This document shows, one piece after another, positions 43,027 through 52,538 of a DNA stretch of 64,000 nucleotides. Numbering within the stretch: the first letter of the stretch is position 1; each line of letters starts with the position of its first letter. The position numbers and the translations under genes are program-made. This DNA is from Henriciella algicola (GTDB lineage Bacteria > Pseudomonadota > Alphaproteobacteria > Caulobacterales > Hyphomonadaceae), in NCBI RefSeq assembly GCF_003576245.1, contig NZ_QWGA01000007.1, positions 124,001 to 188,000 of the forward strand. Reading direction: 5' to 3'. Under the pieces are notes generated by a model. It did no database searches and was not told where the DNA came from. It saw nothing but the letters and a program-made list of their open reading frames with translations.

Positions 43027-43049
43027 GTTGGTCTGGTTTCAGTAGGCAA

Positions 43050-43319
43050 TCAGGCCGCTTCGACCTTTTGCTCCAACTTGTCATCGTGGAGGAGGCGCTT
43101 CACCGCCTCATCGATATAGCGCAGCAGCGGCTTGCCATCGGTCTCCGGCTGACGGTTCGCCCAGTCGCTATGGGCCTGGCGAAGCTCATTCAGCTTTTCC
43201 ATCTTTTCATCGAGGGCAGCTGATGAGTTCATCACGCCGTCGACTTTGTCAGTCGTGACCGGGCGTGGCTCCATATTGACCTTCTGGTCGCGTAGCGGGG
43301 TGAAAGTCTTGCGTTTCAT
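43050..43319 (-). CDS. Small hypothetical protein
   Basis: I do not recognise this 89-residue, hydrophilic protein. It begins MKRKTFTPLRDQKVNMEPRP and continues with a charged, helical segment (AALDEKMEKLNELRQAHSDW) that may form a coiled coil, then PLLRYIDEAVKRLLHDDKLE. No signal or membrane segment. Reasonable codon use and a GGAGCGAAC SD upstream support a real gene. It ends near the shared terminator. Confidence 0.6.
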   Translation of the reverse strand: MKRKTFTPLRDQKVNMEPRPVTTDKVDGVMNSSAALDEKMEKLNELRQAHSDWANRQPETDGKPLLRYIDEAVKRLLHDDKLEQKVEAA

Positions 43320-43470
43320 GTTCGCTCCTTCGTTTCCAGTGTTTGCTTACCCCTGAACAACGTGCTGGCAGACGCACCGTTCCGACAGATGATCTGACTC
43401 CCAGGTCTGGTGGATGTGAGGGACGCGCGATAAGGCAGTTAAGGATAGAGGGCATCAGGGAGTTAGCCGG

Positions 43471-44754
43471 ATGGAATGGGGCTGGGACAATGCGCGCGCA
43501 CTTCTGGGGATCGCGCTGATCTTCGCAATCGGCTGGGGCCTGTCTGAAAAGCGCAGCCAATTTCCATTGAGGCTCGTTCTGGGCGCGGTGGCCATGCAGT
43601 TCGCCTTTGCGCTCCTGCTGTTCGGTATTCCGTTCGTACGAAGCCTTCTTTTCAAGGCGAACTTCATCGTAGACGCGCTTCAGGAAGCGACACGCAACGG
43701 CACCAGCTTTGTGTTCGGTTATGTTGGCGACAACCAGGCCGCCAGCGCGATCATGACGGGCGATGCGCCGCCGCTCTTTTTCTTCCAGATCCTGCCGGTG
43801 GTGATCGTGGTCGCCGCGCTGTCTGCGATCCTCTGGCACTGGCACATCCTGCGCTGGATCACGAAAGGCTTTGCTTTCATCTTCCGCAAGCTGATGGGGC
43901 TTGGCGGGGCAACCTCGCTCGCTGTGTCAGCCAACGTCTTCATGGGCATGACCGAAGCTCCGGTCCTTGTGAAACCATACATCAAGGGCATGACGCGGTC
44001 CGAAATCTTCATTCTGATGACGGCAGGTTTCGCGACGATCGCTGGCTCGGTGCTGGTGATCTATACGACTTTCCTAGACGGCGTGATGGCCAATCCGCTG
44101 GCCCAGCTGCTGACCGCGTCGATCATTGCCGCGCCTGCAGCGGTCGCCATGGCGCTGGTCATGATCCCTGAGACGACGGACCCGTCAGAGCGCGCGCATG
44201 AGCCGGACTTCAAATACAATTCGACCATGGATGCGTTCGCGACGGGCGCCGCTGATGGCCTGCAGATCGTCCTGAATATCGCGACGATGCTGATCGCGGC
44301 GCTGGCGCTGCTCTGGCTCGTGAATGCCGGTCTTGGTGCACTGCCTGCGGTAGGCGGTGAGCCGCTCTCGATACAGCGTGTCCTTGGGTGGATCTTCTCA
44401 CCGCTCATGTACATGATCGGTGTGCCTTGGAGCGAAGCGCCGCTTTCCGGCTCGCTCATGGGCATCAAGACGGTGCTGACCGAGTTTGTCGCCTTCATCG
44501 AACTCGGCAATGTGCCGGTCGAAGCGATGGACCCGCGCACCCGCATCATCACGGCGCACGCCATCTGTGGCTTTGCGAACTTTGGCTCTATCGGCATCCT
44601 GATTGGCGGCCTGAACATCATCTGCCCTGAACGCCGCTCGACCTTCCTAGAGCTGGCCTGGAAAACGCTGATCGCTGGTACGCTCGCGACCTGCCTGTCC
44701 GGCGCGGTGGTCGGTGCCCTGCCGGTGCAGCTGTTCACAGGTGCAGCAGGCTGA
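43471..44754 (+). CDS. NupC-type concentrative nucleoside transporter
   Basis: A 427-residue inner-membrane symporter that takes up nucleosides with protons or sodium. Family motifs are SFVFGYVGDNQAASAIM, the SNVFMGMTEAPVLVKPYIKG-like segment (seen as SANVFMGMTEAPVLVKPYIK), MTAGFATIAGSVLVIYTTFL and ICGFANFGSIGILIGGLNII. About ten hydrophobic helices are visible. The gene is followed after 80 bases by a TonB-dependent receptor, which suggests joint uptake of nucleosides, though this is inference only. Confidence 0.93.
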   Translation: MEWGWDNARALLGIALIFAIGWGLSEKRSQFPLRLVLGAVAMQFAFALLLFGIPFVRSLLFKANFIVDALQEATRNGTSFVFGYVGDNQAASAIMTGDAPPLFFFQILPVVIVVAALSAILWHWHILRWITKGFAFIFRKLMGLGGATSLAVSANVFMGMTEAPVLVKPYIKGMTRSEIFILMTAGFATIAGSVLVIYTTFLDGVMANPLAQLLTASIIAAPAAVAMALVMIPETTDPSERAHEPDFKYNSTMDAFATGAADGLQIVLNIATMLIAALALLWLVNAGLGALPAVGGEPLSIQRVLGWIFSPLMYMIGVPWSEAPLSGSLMGIKTVLTEFVAFIELGNVPVEAMDPRTRIITAHAICGFANFGSIGILIGGLNIICPERRSTFLELAWKTLIAGTLATCLSGAVVGALPVQLFTGAAG

Positions 44755-44765
44755 CGCAGCGTGTG

Positions 44766-44792
44766 GGGTCGTCAGGCATGGGCCTGCGACCT
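44766..44792 (+). repeat. Hairpin between nupC and the TonB-dependent receptor
   Basis: GGTCG and CGACC, then CAGGC and GCCTG, pair as a 10-bp stem with one bulged T and a four-base loop. It starts 12 bases after the nupC stop. No T-tract follows, so read-through into the receptor gene remains likely. It is not a recognisable cobalamin riboswitch. Confidence 0.45.
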
Positions 44793-44834
44793 ACACTCTG
44801 GAACTCGTGTGTTTCTGATTTCCCGGGTTCTTTC

Positions 44835-46949
44835 ATGCCGTCACGCCTCCTGCTTGCAACAACTGCCAGCCTTGCCCTTGCGCCTTTAGCGGGCGCGCAG
44901 GAATCTCGACGGCTGCCAACTTGCGATGAAATCGATCCGCCTTACTGGGGCGAAACCACCAACGGATATCACGTCATATACTGTTGGGGGCAGAAGCTGT
45001 ATGATCCCGTTCTTGTCTACGGGGACCGAACAGTCTGGCAACCAGGAAGCGTCGCCACTCTTGACGAGGACGTCATCGCCACGGTGAATGCAGATCATCC
45101 CGCGCAGATTCTCAATGAGCTGCCGGGCGTGAATGTGCAGATGAATTCGGGGCAGGAGCATCTGATCGCGCTTCGTTCGCCTGTACTGACGGGCGGCGCA
45201 GGGCAGGGAAGCTTCCTGATCCTGCAAAATGGTGTGCCGACGCGCTCGCCGGCCTTTGGCAACGTCAATTCGCTGTTCGAAATCCACCATGAGGTGGCAG
45301 AGACAATCGAGATTGTGCGAGGGCCGGGGTCGGCCAAATATGGTTCGAACGCGGTGCATGGCCTGATCAATGTGATCCTTGGTTCGCCGCAGACAGGCAC
45401 CTATGCCGATGCGCGCCTCTCCGGATCGACGCTCAACCGATACAAGGCGGACATTACCGGCAATCTCGACGACACGGCGCGGGTGTCGCTCTCGCTTCAG
45501 GACGATGCAGGCTGGCGCGATTTTACCGGCGTCGAGCAGCAAAAGCTGTCGGCGCAGTACGCGTTCAACGTCGCCGGCTGGGATGGGCTCGCCTTTATCA
45601 GCGCATCCAACCTCAATCAGGAAACGGGTGGCTTCATTGAGGGGTACAAAGCGTATCGTGACGATGACATTGTTACGCAGAACCCGAACCCCGAAGCTTA
45701 CCGCGATGCGCAATGGGTCATGGGCGCCGTTCGCCTCTCTCGCGAAATTGGCCCCGGTGAGCTGACATTGACGCCATTCTATCGCTGGCAGGAGATGGAG
45801 TTTGCCCAGCACTTCCTGCCGAATGGCGGCATCGAAGAGAATGGGCACGACGCGTTCGGCCTTCAATCCAAGTATGAGTTTGCGGCGAGCGACGCTGTGA
45901 TGCTGCGCATCGGCGCTGACGCGGACATTGCGTCGGGCTGGCTGAAGGAAACCCAGCTGGAGCCGTTTGGCTTCTTCCCGGGCGATCGCCGTTTTCCGGT
46001 AGGCGTGCATTATGACTACACCGTCGACACGACCGTGCTGGCCTTGTGGAGCGAGGCCGAGTGGGCCGTGTCCGATGAGCTGAGCATTCTCGCGGGGCTG
46101 CGCGGTGAAACGCACGATTACGACTATAAAACGGACGTACCGCCTGGGCCGAACGGCCGGTTCCTCGTGCCAGCTAACCGTGAAGACAGCTTTGATCTGT
46201 TGACGCCAAAACTCGGTGCGATCTGGGCTCCGGGAGACGGATCTATCAGCTACTACGCCAACTATTCGCGCGGCGAGCGGGCACCACAAGCGTCTGATCT
46301 CTACCGTCTTCAGAGCCAGCAAGGCATTGCCGAAGCCGAAGTCGAAACGATGGACAGTTTTGAAATTGGCCTTCGCGGCACGGCGCTCGGCGGAGACATG
46401 TTCTTCGATATCGCGGCGTACTCTGCCGAGAAAGAGAACTTCTTTTTTCGCGATTCCGACGGGCTGAATGTCACGGACGGATCAACCCGCCATACCGGCG
46501 TCGAAGCGCAGGCGAACTGGTTGGTGAACGAAGCGTTCACCATATCGGGCACGGCGAGCTATGCCGAACACACTTATACATTCGACCGCATTGTGGCTGC
46601 GGGCTCCGAAGTGATCCGCGATGGTAACGAGGTGGACACTGCGCCGAACTGGCTCGGCGACATCCGCCTGACGTGGCATCCCACAGAGCGGTTCGAGGCT
46701 AGTCTCTCGGCTGACTATATCGGTGAGTACTATGTCGATCCTGGCAATACGCAGACCTATCCGGGGCATACATCAACGCATGCGCGCGCATCCTACGCCT
46801 TTACCGAGACGCTCGAAGGTTTCGTGATTATTCGCAATCTGTTCGACGTCAATTATGCGGACCGGGCTGATCTTGCTTTTGGCAACAATCGCTATTTTCC
46901 GGGTGAGCCAATGAACGCGACGTTTGGGGTCAGGAAGCGGTTTAACTAG
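44835..46949 (+). CDS. TonB-dependent outer-membrane receptor
   Basis: A 704-residue receptor that imports a bulky substrate using TonB energy. The chosen start gives a signal peptide MPSRLLLATTASLALAPLAG with cleavage at AQE. A DPVLVYG segment at 57-63 resembles a TonB box. The plug domain (about 80-200) has VNVQMNSGQEHLIALRSP and EIVRGPGSAKYGSNAVHGLI, and the beta-barrel runs to the end at VRKRFN. Two cysteines before the plug (30 and 50) are unusual and could form a disulphide. The ligand is unknown; the adjacent nucleoside transporter gives one hint. Confidence 0.9.
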   Translation: MPSRLLLATTASLALAPLAGAQESRRLPTCDEIDPPYWGETTNGYHVIYCWGQKLYDPVLVYGDRTVWQPGSVATLDEDVIATVNADHPAQILNELPGVNVQMNSGQEHLIALRSPVLTGGAGQGSFLILQNGVPTRSPAFGNVNSLFEIHHEVAETIEIVRGPGSAKYGSNAVHGLINVILGSPQTGTYADARLSGSTLNRYKADITGNLDDTARVSLSLQDDAGWRDFTGVEQQKLSAQYAFNVAGWDGLAFISASNLNQETGGFIEGYKAYRDDDIVTQNPNPEAYRDAQWVMGAVRLSREIGPGELTLTPFYRWQEMEFAQHFLPNGGIEENGHDAFGLQSKYEFAASDAVMLRIGADADIASGWLKETQLEPFGFFPGDRRFPVGVHYDYTVDTTVLALWSEAEWAVSDELSILAGLRGETHDYDYKTDVPPGPNGRFLVPANREDSFDLLTPKLGAIWAPGDGSISYYANYSRGERAPQASDLYRLQSQQGIAEAEVETMDSFEIGLRGTALGGDMFFDIAAYSAEKENFFFRDSDGLNVTDGSTRHTGVEAQANWLVNEAFTISGTASYAEHTYTFDRIVAAGSEVIRDGNEVDTAPNWLGDIRLTWHPTERFEASLSADYIGEYYVDPGNTQTYPGHTSTHARASYAFTETLEGFVIIRNLFDVNYADRADLAFGNNRYFPGEPMNATFGVRKRFN

Positions 46950-46972
46950 CTGACTGGCCCGTTTTTCGACCT

Positions 46973-46988
46973 CCCAGCTGTCGCTGGG
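46973..46988. repeat. Short palindrome after the TonB receptor
   Basis: CCCAGC pairs with GCTGGG around TGTC, 24 bases past the receptor stop. Its core is close to the TCCCAGC palindrome in the serS-surE gap, so it may be another copy of a dispersed element. It has no T-tract. Confidence 0.4.
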
Positions 46989-47107
46989 GACGCGGGGTGT
47001 GTTTGCCGGTTTGAGGCTCCTCTGACTCGATAGATCCCTCCGTCACGGAAGGCTTCGCATGCCGCCCGTAGCGCGCTACACCTCTCGGCAAATCGAGGAG
47101 GAAACCC

Positions 47108-47716
47108 ATGAAGCTTTATCACAGCCCGCAAGCGCCGAACCCCGAACGCGTCACGAACTTTCTGAAAGCGAAGGGCAAGCTTGGTGATGTCGAGGTCGAG
47201 GAAATCTCGATCATGAAGCAGGAGCACAAGACCGACGATTATCGGAAAGTTTCACCTTTCTCGCAGGTGCCGTCACTTGTGCTGGATGATGGCACCACGC
47301 TCACCGAGAGCCGCGCCATCTGCACTTATTTCGAGGGAATTTTTCCTGAGCCGAACCTGATGGGCGCGGACCCGAAGGAGAAGGCACTCATCGAGATGTG
47401 GGACCGGCGCGTCGAGCTGATGCTCTTCATCCAGTTCGCGACCTGGTTCCGCAATACACACCCGGCTATGGCGCCGCTTGAAGTGCCTCAACTGCCGGAG
47501 GCTGGCGCGAAGGCCGAGAAGGGTGCACGCGCCATGGCGAAACGTATTGATGCGCATCTGGGGGAGAACGACTTCCTCGCGGCGGGACGCTTCTCGATCG
47601 CTGACATCACACTCTATTGCTTCACGGGCTTTGCTGGCGTGATGAAGTGGAAGCCGCACGAAGAGTTCGAGAACATCGGCAAGTGGCGTGAGCGTGCGAA
47701 GGCGGAGATTGGTTAG
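47108..47716 (+). CDS. Glutathione S-transferase family protein
   Basis: A 202-residue two-domain transferase. The N-terminal thioredoxin-like half begins MKLYHSPQAPNPERVTNFLK and contains SPFSQVPSLVLDDGTTLTES, the glutathione-binding loop with cis-proline and the Glu-Ser pair. The C-terminal helical half ends with FSIADITLYCFTGFAGVMKW. The subclass and substrate are unclear. SD GAGGAGGAAACCC directly precedes the ATG. It stands alone between the TonB receptor and a repeat-bearing gap. Confidence 0.9.
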   Translation: MKLYHSPQAPNPERVTNFLKAKGKLGDVEVEEISIMKQEHKTDDYRKVSPFSQVPSLVLDDGTTLTESRAICTYFEGIFPEPNLMGADPKEKALIEMWDRRVELMLFIQFATWFRNTHPAMAPLEVPQLPEAGAKAEKGARAMAKRIDAHLGENDFLAAGRFSIADITLYCFTGFAGVMKWKPHEEFENIGKWRERAKAEIG

Positions 47717-47737
47717 CATTTCAGCGGCTGCGCCCGC

Positions 47738-47835
47738 GTGGTTCGACTTCGCTCACCATGCGGGCGGTTTCAATGTGGGACCTTGATCAGCATGGTGCGC
47801 GTCCTTCGATGAACGCAGGACGAGTGTCGAACCAC
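47738..47835. repeat. Long inverted repeat in the gap after the glutathione transferase
   Basis: GTGGTTCGAC at 47738-47747 pairs exactly with GTCGAACCAC at 47826-47835, and CACCATG (47754-47760) pairs with CATGGTG (47791-47797) inside it. The segment also holds TTCGACTTCGCTCA and CCTTCGATGAACGCAGGACG, short motifs resembling dispersed palindromic repeats of alphaproteobacteria. The gap of 158 bases holds no gene. Confidence 0.6.
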
Positions 47836-47874
47836 CGGAATTACAAGACTTTAGCCGACTGGGTGGTGCAGGGC

Positions 47875-48618
47875 TCAGACCGTCCGCACCAGCCGGTAGC
47901 CGCAATCGAGTGCGTCCAGTTTCATCAGATGCCCGAACCGGGCGTGCCAGGTGCCATCCTTGAGGTCACTCTCAAGCCGGGCCAGCCCTTCGGACACATC
48001 GCCGATCTTCCAGAAGGAGGACATGGCCCGGCGGATGCGTTCATCGAGATAAGCGGCAGGCCGTCTCCAATAGGCGGCGAGAAACCCGTCGGTGCAGTCA
48101 TGGGGGATGGGGACGGGGTCGATCACGGCTTCGCCCAGCCAGTCTGCATAGCGGTCCATTGGCGGCATGGCGGCTTCATCTAGCGTCAGCAGCGCCGGGA
48201 AATAATCGAACAGCCAGAACCCCTTATGGCCAGCATCGAAGGTCAGGAAGACAACTGGCCCGCGCGTTACCCGGCGCATCTCAGCGCAGCCTTTGGCCTG
48301 ATCGCTCCAGTGATGGATCGTCAGTACGGCCATAGAGGCGTCGAAGCTCTTTTTTGCGAAGGGTAGGGCCTCTGCATTGCCCTGTATGGCGACGGCATCA
48401 GAAAGCTGGCGCTGGGCGATCATCTCTGCCGAGGGCTCAATCGCGGTCAGCTTACGGCCTTCGGGCTCGTATGAGCCGCTTCCTGCGCCAACATTGAGAA
48501 TGGTTCTGGCGTCACCGAGCGCTGCATGGATCTGGCGGGCAATCCGCAGGTCGGGTTTGCGAAGCTGTGCGTAGTCGACGCCGATTGTGTCATAGAGCGC
48601 TGTCATGGTCGCGCTCAT
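47875..48618 (-). CDS. SAM-dependent methyltransferase
   Basis: A 247-residue class I methyltransferase. Motif I NVGAGSGSYEPEG, LTAIEPSAEMIAQRQ for the SAM ribose, and SMAVLTIHHWSDQAKGCAEM (motif IV with the HHW typical of this group) are visible. The substrate is unknown. It is divergent from nothing close and lies 16 bases from the epimerase on the same strand, so the two could be co-transcribed with trmFO. Confidence 0.85.
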   Translation of the reverse strand: MSATMTALYDTIGVDYAQLRKPDLRIARQIHAALGDARTILNVGAGSGSYEPEGRKLTAIEPSAEMIAQRQLSDAVAIQGNAEALPFAKKSFDASMAVLTIHHWSDQAKGCAEMRRVTRGPVVFLTFDAGHKGFWLFDYFPALLTLDEAAMPPMDRYADWLGEAVIDPVPIPHDCTDGFLAAYWRRPAAYLDERIRRAMSSFWKIGDVSEGLARLESDLKDGTWHARFGHLMKLDALDCGYRLVRTV

Positions 48619-48634
48619 AGCACTGCTTTTCGGA

Positions 48635-49606
48635 TCAGTCTCGCCAGATCAGATCGGCGCCCTCGACGCTTGGTGATGGATAGGCGGCATCGTGGGCGAA
48701 GGGCAGGTCCTCGCCTCGGCGAAGAGCATTGAGAATGGCCGCAAAGTCTGTCTGAAACTTGAAGCCAAGGTCGCGCTGAAAAGCAGACGCGTCGTACACC
48801 CGGCCAATTGAGGTGGGCAGCTTCCAGCCACGCGCGGCATAGAGGTCGGCTGCGTCAGGAAAGTAATGGGTGATGACTGGCGCTGCGGCTTTCAAGTCAG
48901 CGCAGTCCTGCCGCGAGAAGGGCGTCGGGGCTGAGACGATATAGACGCCAAAGCCGATGTCCGGCGCTTTCTCAAAGGCGGCCAGATGGGCGCGGGCGGC
49001 ATCTTCCACCGTCAGGCGGCGGTTCAGGAATTCGTTTGCTTTCAGGTTTTCGGGAGGCGGGTCGGTCAGCGTGTCGTCGTCTTCAGGGAAGAAACGGGAT
49101 GTGCGAAGGACCAGGCAAGCGAGCCCTGTCTGCTGATGGACCTCGTGGCAGAGGTTTTCGGCCGCGAGCTTGGTGACGCCATAGATATTACGCGGCGCAA
49201 GCGGGGCGTGGCTTTCATTTAGCCATGTCGCCTGGTCGCTCAATTCTGAGCGGATCGCCTGCGAGATCATCAAGGACGTGGTGGAGGTGAACACGAACCG
49301 GTCGTGGCCAGCTTCGACAGCAGCTTCGAGCAGGTTCAGCGTACCCGTTACATTAACGTCAATGAAAGCCTGTCTCGGGAAGCGTGCAATGTCCGGCTTG
49401 TGAAGGCCGCCAGCATGAATGATCGCTTCGATCCCGTGATCTGAAATGACGCGGTTTACGAAAGGCCGGTTGGCGATCGTGCCAATCTCGCTGGTGTACG
49501 CTCCCGGTGCGACGTCGAGGCCGGTGACCTTGTGGCCACTTTCCTCAAGCAAGGGGGCGAGGTGGCGCCCCAGCCAGCCAGAAGACCCGGTCAGCAGGAC
49601 CCGCAT
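48635..49606 (-). CDS. NAD-dependent epimerase/dehydratase
   Basis: A 323-residue extended short-chain dehydrogenase. GSSGWLGRHLAPLLEESGHK is the glycine-rich NAD motif, and YGVTKLAAENLC contains the catalytic Tyr and Lys with the serine at FTSTTS. The substrate could be a nucleotide sugar or another lactone; nothing nearby fixes it. It is followed six bases upstream on this strand by trmFO, with no room for a separate promoter. Confidence 0.87.
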   Translation of the reverse strand: MRVLLTGSSGWLGRHLAPLLEESGHKVTGLDVAPGAYTSEIGTIANRPFVNRVISDHGIEAIIHAGGLHKPDIARFPRQAFIDVNVTGTLNLLEAAVEAGHDRFVFTSTTSLMISQAIRSELSDQATWLNESHAPLAPRNIYGVTKLAAENLCHEVHQQTGLACLVLRTSRFFPEDDDTLTDPPPENLKANEFLNRRLTVEDAARAHLAAFEKAPDIGFGVYIVSAPTPFSRQDCADLKAAAPVITHYFPDAADLYAARGWKLPTSIGRVYDASAFQRDLGFKFQTDFAAILNALRRGEDLPFAHDAAYPSPSVEGADLIWRD

Positions 49607-49612
49607 GGCAGG

Positions 49613-51025
49613 CTACTCGGCCGCCACCGGCTCTCGCTGAGCAGCCAGCCAGGCGTCGATATCCTGCAGCGCCCGAACTGCCTGCACGCCCTTCTTGGCG
49701 CGGCCCTTGGCCTTGCCGCGGAGGCGTCGGCCTTCCTCATCCTTTTTGGGGATGGTTTCCGGGTCTGGATCGGGAAAGAGGCCGAAATTAATGTTCATCG
49801 GCTGGAAGCTCTGCTTGCCTTCAAGGTGGCCGCCCGTGATGTGGCCGACGAGAGCGCCGAGCGCAGTCGTGGGCGGTGGCGGCGCGAGCTCTTGGCCGAG
49901 CCGCTCAGCGGCAGCGAACCTGCCAGCCAGCAGGCCCATGGCGGCGCTTTCGACATAGCCTTCAACGCCTGTCACCTGACCTGCAAAACGAAGCCGCGGC
50001 ATCGACTTCATGCGCAACTGGCTGTCGAGCAGCTTTGGAGAATTGAGGAAGGTGTTGCGGTGAATACCGCCGAGGCGGGCGAACTGGGCGTTCTCCAACC
50101 CCGGGATCATGCGGAAGATGTCGGCCTGCGCGCCATACTTCAGCTTTGTCTGGAAACCGACCATGTTCCAGAGCGTGCCGAGCGCATTGTCCTGGCGGAG
50201 CTGGACGACAGCGTATGACTTCACATCCGGGTCGTGTGGGTTGGTGAGACCGACCGGCTTCATCGGACCGAAACGGAGCGTTTCGCGGCCGCGTTCGGCC
50301 ATGACTTCGATGGGGAGGCAGCCCTCAAAGTATGGCGTGTCTTTTTCCCAGTCCTTGAACTCGGTTTTCTCGCCAGCAATTAGCGCGTCAATGAAGGCGT
50401 TATACTGCGCCTCATTCATACCGCAGTTGATGTAGGCGGCTTTCTCACCGTGTGGGCCGGGCTTGTCGTAACGGCTCTGGCGCCACGCCTTGTCCATGTC
50501 GATGCTGTCGAAATAGACGATGGGCGCGATCGCGTCGAAGAAAGCGAGATCTTCCTCGCCCGTATGTGCGCGGATGGCTTCAGCGAGCTTGATCGAGGTG
50601 AGCGGACCTGTCGCGATGATGACGCTGTCCCAGTCTTCTGGCGGGATGTCGTCGACGGCTTCGCGCACGATCGTGATGTTGGGGTGCGCTTCGAGCGTCG
50701 CTGTCACATCTTCCGAGAAACCTTCACGGTCGACTGCCAGCGCGCTGCCGGCCGGCACAGAATGCTCACCGCCCTTGGTGATGATCAGGCCATTGGCGCG
50801 GCGCATTTCCTCGTGCAGAACGCCGACCGCGTTGGAGGTGTGATCGTCGGACCGGAAAGAGTTCGAGCAGACGAGCTCTGCCAGCTTGTCGGTCTGGTGT
50901 GCTTCGGTGCCGCGTACGCCGCGCATCTCATGGATGATGACGGGCACGCCCATATTCGCAGCTTGCCAGGCCGCTTCGGACCCGGCCATGCCGCCGCCAA
51001 TGATGTGGATCGGTTTGATGCTCAT
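49613..51025 (-). CDS. trmFO: Methylenetetrahydrofolate-tRNA-(uracil-5-)-methyltransferase
   Basis: A 470-residue flavoenzyme that makes ribothymidine at position 54 of tRNA from methylene-tetrahydrofolate. The FAD motif [18 protein letters not shown] starts the protein, then [20 protein letters not shown] and [19 protein letters not shown] are signature segments, and [20 protein letters not shown] follows. The C-terminal 30 residues are charged and variable. It is transcribed divergently from the MATE gene. Confidence 0.95.
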   Translation of the reverse strand: MSIKPIHIIGGGMAGSEAAWQAANMGVPVIIHEMRGVRGTEAHQTDKLAELVCSNSFRSDDHTSNAVGVLHEEMRRANGLIITKGGEHSVPAGSALAVDREGFSEDVTATLEAHPNITIVREAVDDIPPEDWDSVIIATGPLTSIKLAEAIRAHTGEEDLAFFDAIAPIVYFDSIDMDKAWRQSRYDKPGPHGEKAAYINCGMNEAQYNAFIDALIAGEKTEFKDWEKDTPYFEGCLPIEVMAERGRETLRFGPMKPVGLTNPHDPDVKSYAVVQLRQDNALGTLWNMVGFQTKLKYGAQADIFRMIPGLENAQFARLGGIHRNTFLNSPKLLDSQLRMKSMPRLRFAGQVTGVEGYVESAAMGLLAGRFAAAERLGQELAPPPPTTALGALVGHITGGHLEGKQSFQPMNINFGLFPDPDPETIPKKDEEGRRLRGKAKGRAKKGVQAVRALQDIDAWLAAQREPVAAE

Positions 51026-51164
51026 GTCCCGCGATGTGCTGCTTCATGGGCGCAAGGTCAAGCTGACGCGGGCATCATCGCTGGACGCGGCAGCGCGGCG
51101 TCATAGCTCCGCTGCGGTGCCTGCCGGTCGCTGCAGGCCGAAACGACGTTTGAAAGGCAGGCTT

Positions 51165-52532
51165 TTGCAACTCACCGACGGCTCCGTGCGCGCATCCTTT
51201 TCGAAGGTCTGGATTCCGATGATATCGGGCGTTCTGGCGGTGAAAGCGATCGGTGTCTCCGATGCCTATTTTGTCGGGCAGCTGGGTGAGGAGAAGCTGG
51301 CGGCGATTTCCTACACCTTTCCGATTGTGATGACGCTGATCAGCCTGGCGATCGGATTGAGTGCGGGCGCTTCATCTGTCCTTTCCCGAATGATTGGCGC
51401 CGACGCGTCAATTGACGAACAGGCAGAACTTACGACAGGCGCAATCGGTATGGCGGTCATCATTTCCGTCGCGCTGTCTGTCTTCGGTTTTCTCTTTATC
51501 GGGCCGATCCTGAGCCTTCTCGGCGCTGAGGGGCAGATCCATGAAGACGCCAAGGCCTTCATGATGATCTGGTTTGCAGGCGTGGTTTTCCTCGTCGTCC
51601 CGGTCGCAACAAATGGTCTGCTGCGCGCGACAGGAGACGGGGTGAGCCCGGCAATCCTGATGAGCTCGATCGCTGTGCTGAACATTGCGATCAACCCTGT
51701 CTTCATTTTCGGGCTCGGCCCGGTCCCCGAATTCGGGATGCAAGGTGCAGCCGTCGCCACCATCACGGCGCGAGGGGTGTCCACGATCGGCGCGTTCTAT
51801 CTGCTCTGGCGAAAGGATTTGCTCGCAGCCTCGATCGGGTCGTTGAAAAAAGGGCTTGCTCGCTGGCAGCAAGTCGCGCGCATTGGCTTGCCGGCCTCGC
51901 TCTCTATATCGGTGAATCCGATCGCGCTTTCGATTGCCACGGCCGCTGTTTCGACGATTGGTTCTGCAGAAGTCGCCGCTTTCGGTCTAGTGACGAAGAT
52001 TCAGTCTTTCTCGGTCGTTCCGCTGCTCGCCCTGTCTGCGGCTTCAGCGCCATTTGTCGGCCAGAATAGCGGCGCTGGCGAAACGGAACGTTCGCGCGAA
52101 AGCCTCTGGTTCTCAGCGCAGGTCTCCATTGTGTGGGCAGTCATTCTCGCTGTTTTCTTCTATTTCGGAGGTGAGTGGCTCGTTTCCTTCTTCACCGAGT
52201 CTGAGAAAACGCGAGAGGTGGCCGCGCTCTACCTTGCTATCGTGCCACTTTCTTATGCAGGCTATGGGGTCATCATCTCGCTGACGGCCGCGCTCAACGG
52301 CCTCGGGCGTTCTGTGAGCGGCCTCTTCATCGGTGCAGGCCGGGCGATCGGCTTGTTAGCGAGCGGTGCTTGGATCGGTGTCCTGACGGGTGGGTTCCTG
52401 GGCCTCGCGATTGCGACCTTCATAGCCAATGCAGCGTCCGGACTGATCGGTCTTTTCATCATCAGGCGACATGAGCTGAAAGAACTTGATGCAGACCGCG
52501 GCACATCACCTGATTGCTATGAGAGCGACTAG
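51165..52532 (+). CDS. MATE-family multidrug/metabolite exporter
   Basis: A 455-residue sodium- or proton-coupled exporter with about twelve hydrophobic segments. Pseudo-repeats are seen from VWIPMISGVLAVKAIGVSDA and, in the second half, IGLPASLSISVNPIALSI. TTG at 51165 is chosen, with GAAAGGCAGGCT as SD and the size typical of MATE; an in-frame start at 50886 would run through the trmFO coding region. It is followed after six bases by an aromatic amino acid decarboxylase, so the pair may export an amine. Confidence 0.88.
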   Translation: MQLTDGSVRASFSKVWIPMISGVLAVKAIGVSDAYFVGQLGEEKLAAISYTFPIVMTLISLAIGLSAGASSVLSRMIGADASIDEQAELTTGAIGMAVIISVALSVFGFLFIGPILSLLGAEGQIHEDAKAFMMIWFAGVVFLVVPVATNGLLRATGDGVSPAILMSSIAVLNIAINPVFIFGLGPVPEFGMQGAAVATITARGVSTIGAFYLLWRKDLLAASIGSLKKGLARWQQVARIGLPASLSISVNPIALSIATAAVSTIGSAEVAAFGLVTKIQSFSVVPLLALSAASAPFVGQNSGAGETERSRESLWFSAQVSIVWAVILAVFFYFGGEWLVSFFTESEKTREVAALYLAIVPLSYAGYGVIISLTAALNGLGRSVSGLFIGAGRAIGLLASGAWIGVLTGGFLGLAIATFIANAASGLIGLFIIRRHELKELDADRGTSPDCYESD

Positions 52533-52538
52533 AGAAGA

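Noticed and set aside
44755-44834. Cobalamin riboswitch before the TonB-dependent receptor
   Set aside because: Only a short hairpin is present; the conserved B12-box was not seen and the gap is too short for the full element.
44886-46322. Long minus-strand open frame opposite the TonB receptor
   Set aside because: The sequence is composed of antisense of the receptor barrel, rich in Arg and His, and has no family features.
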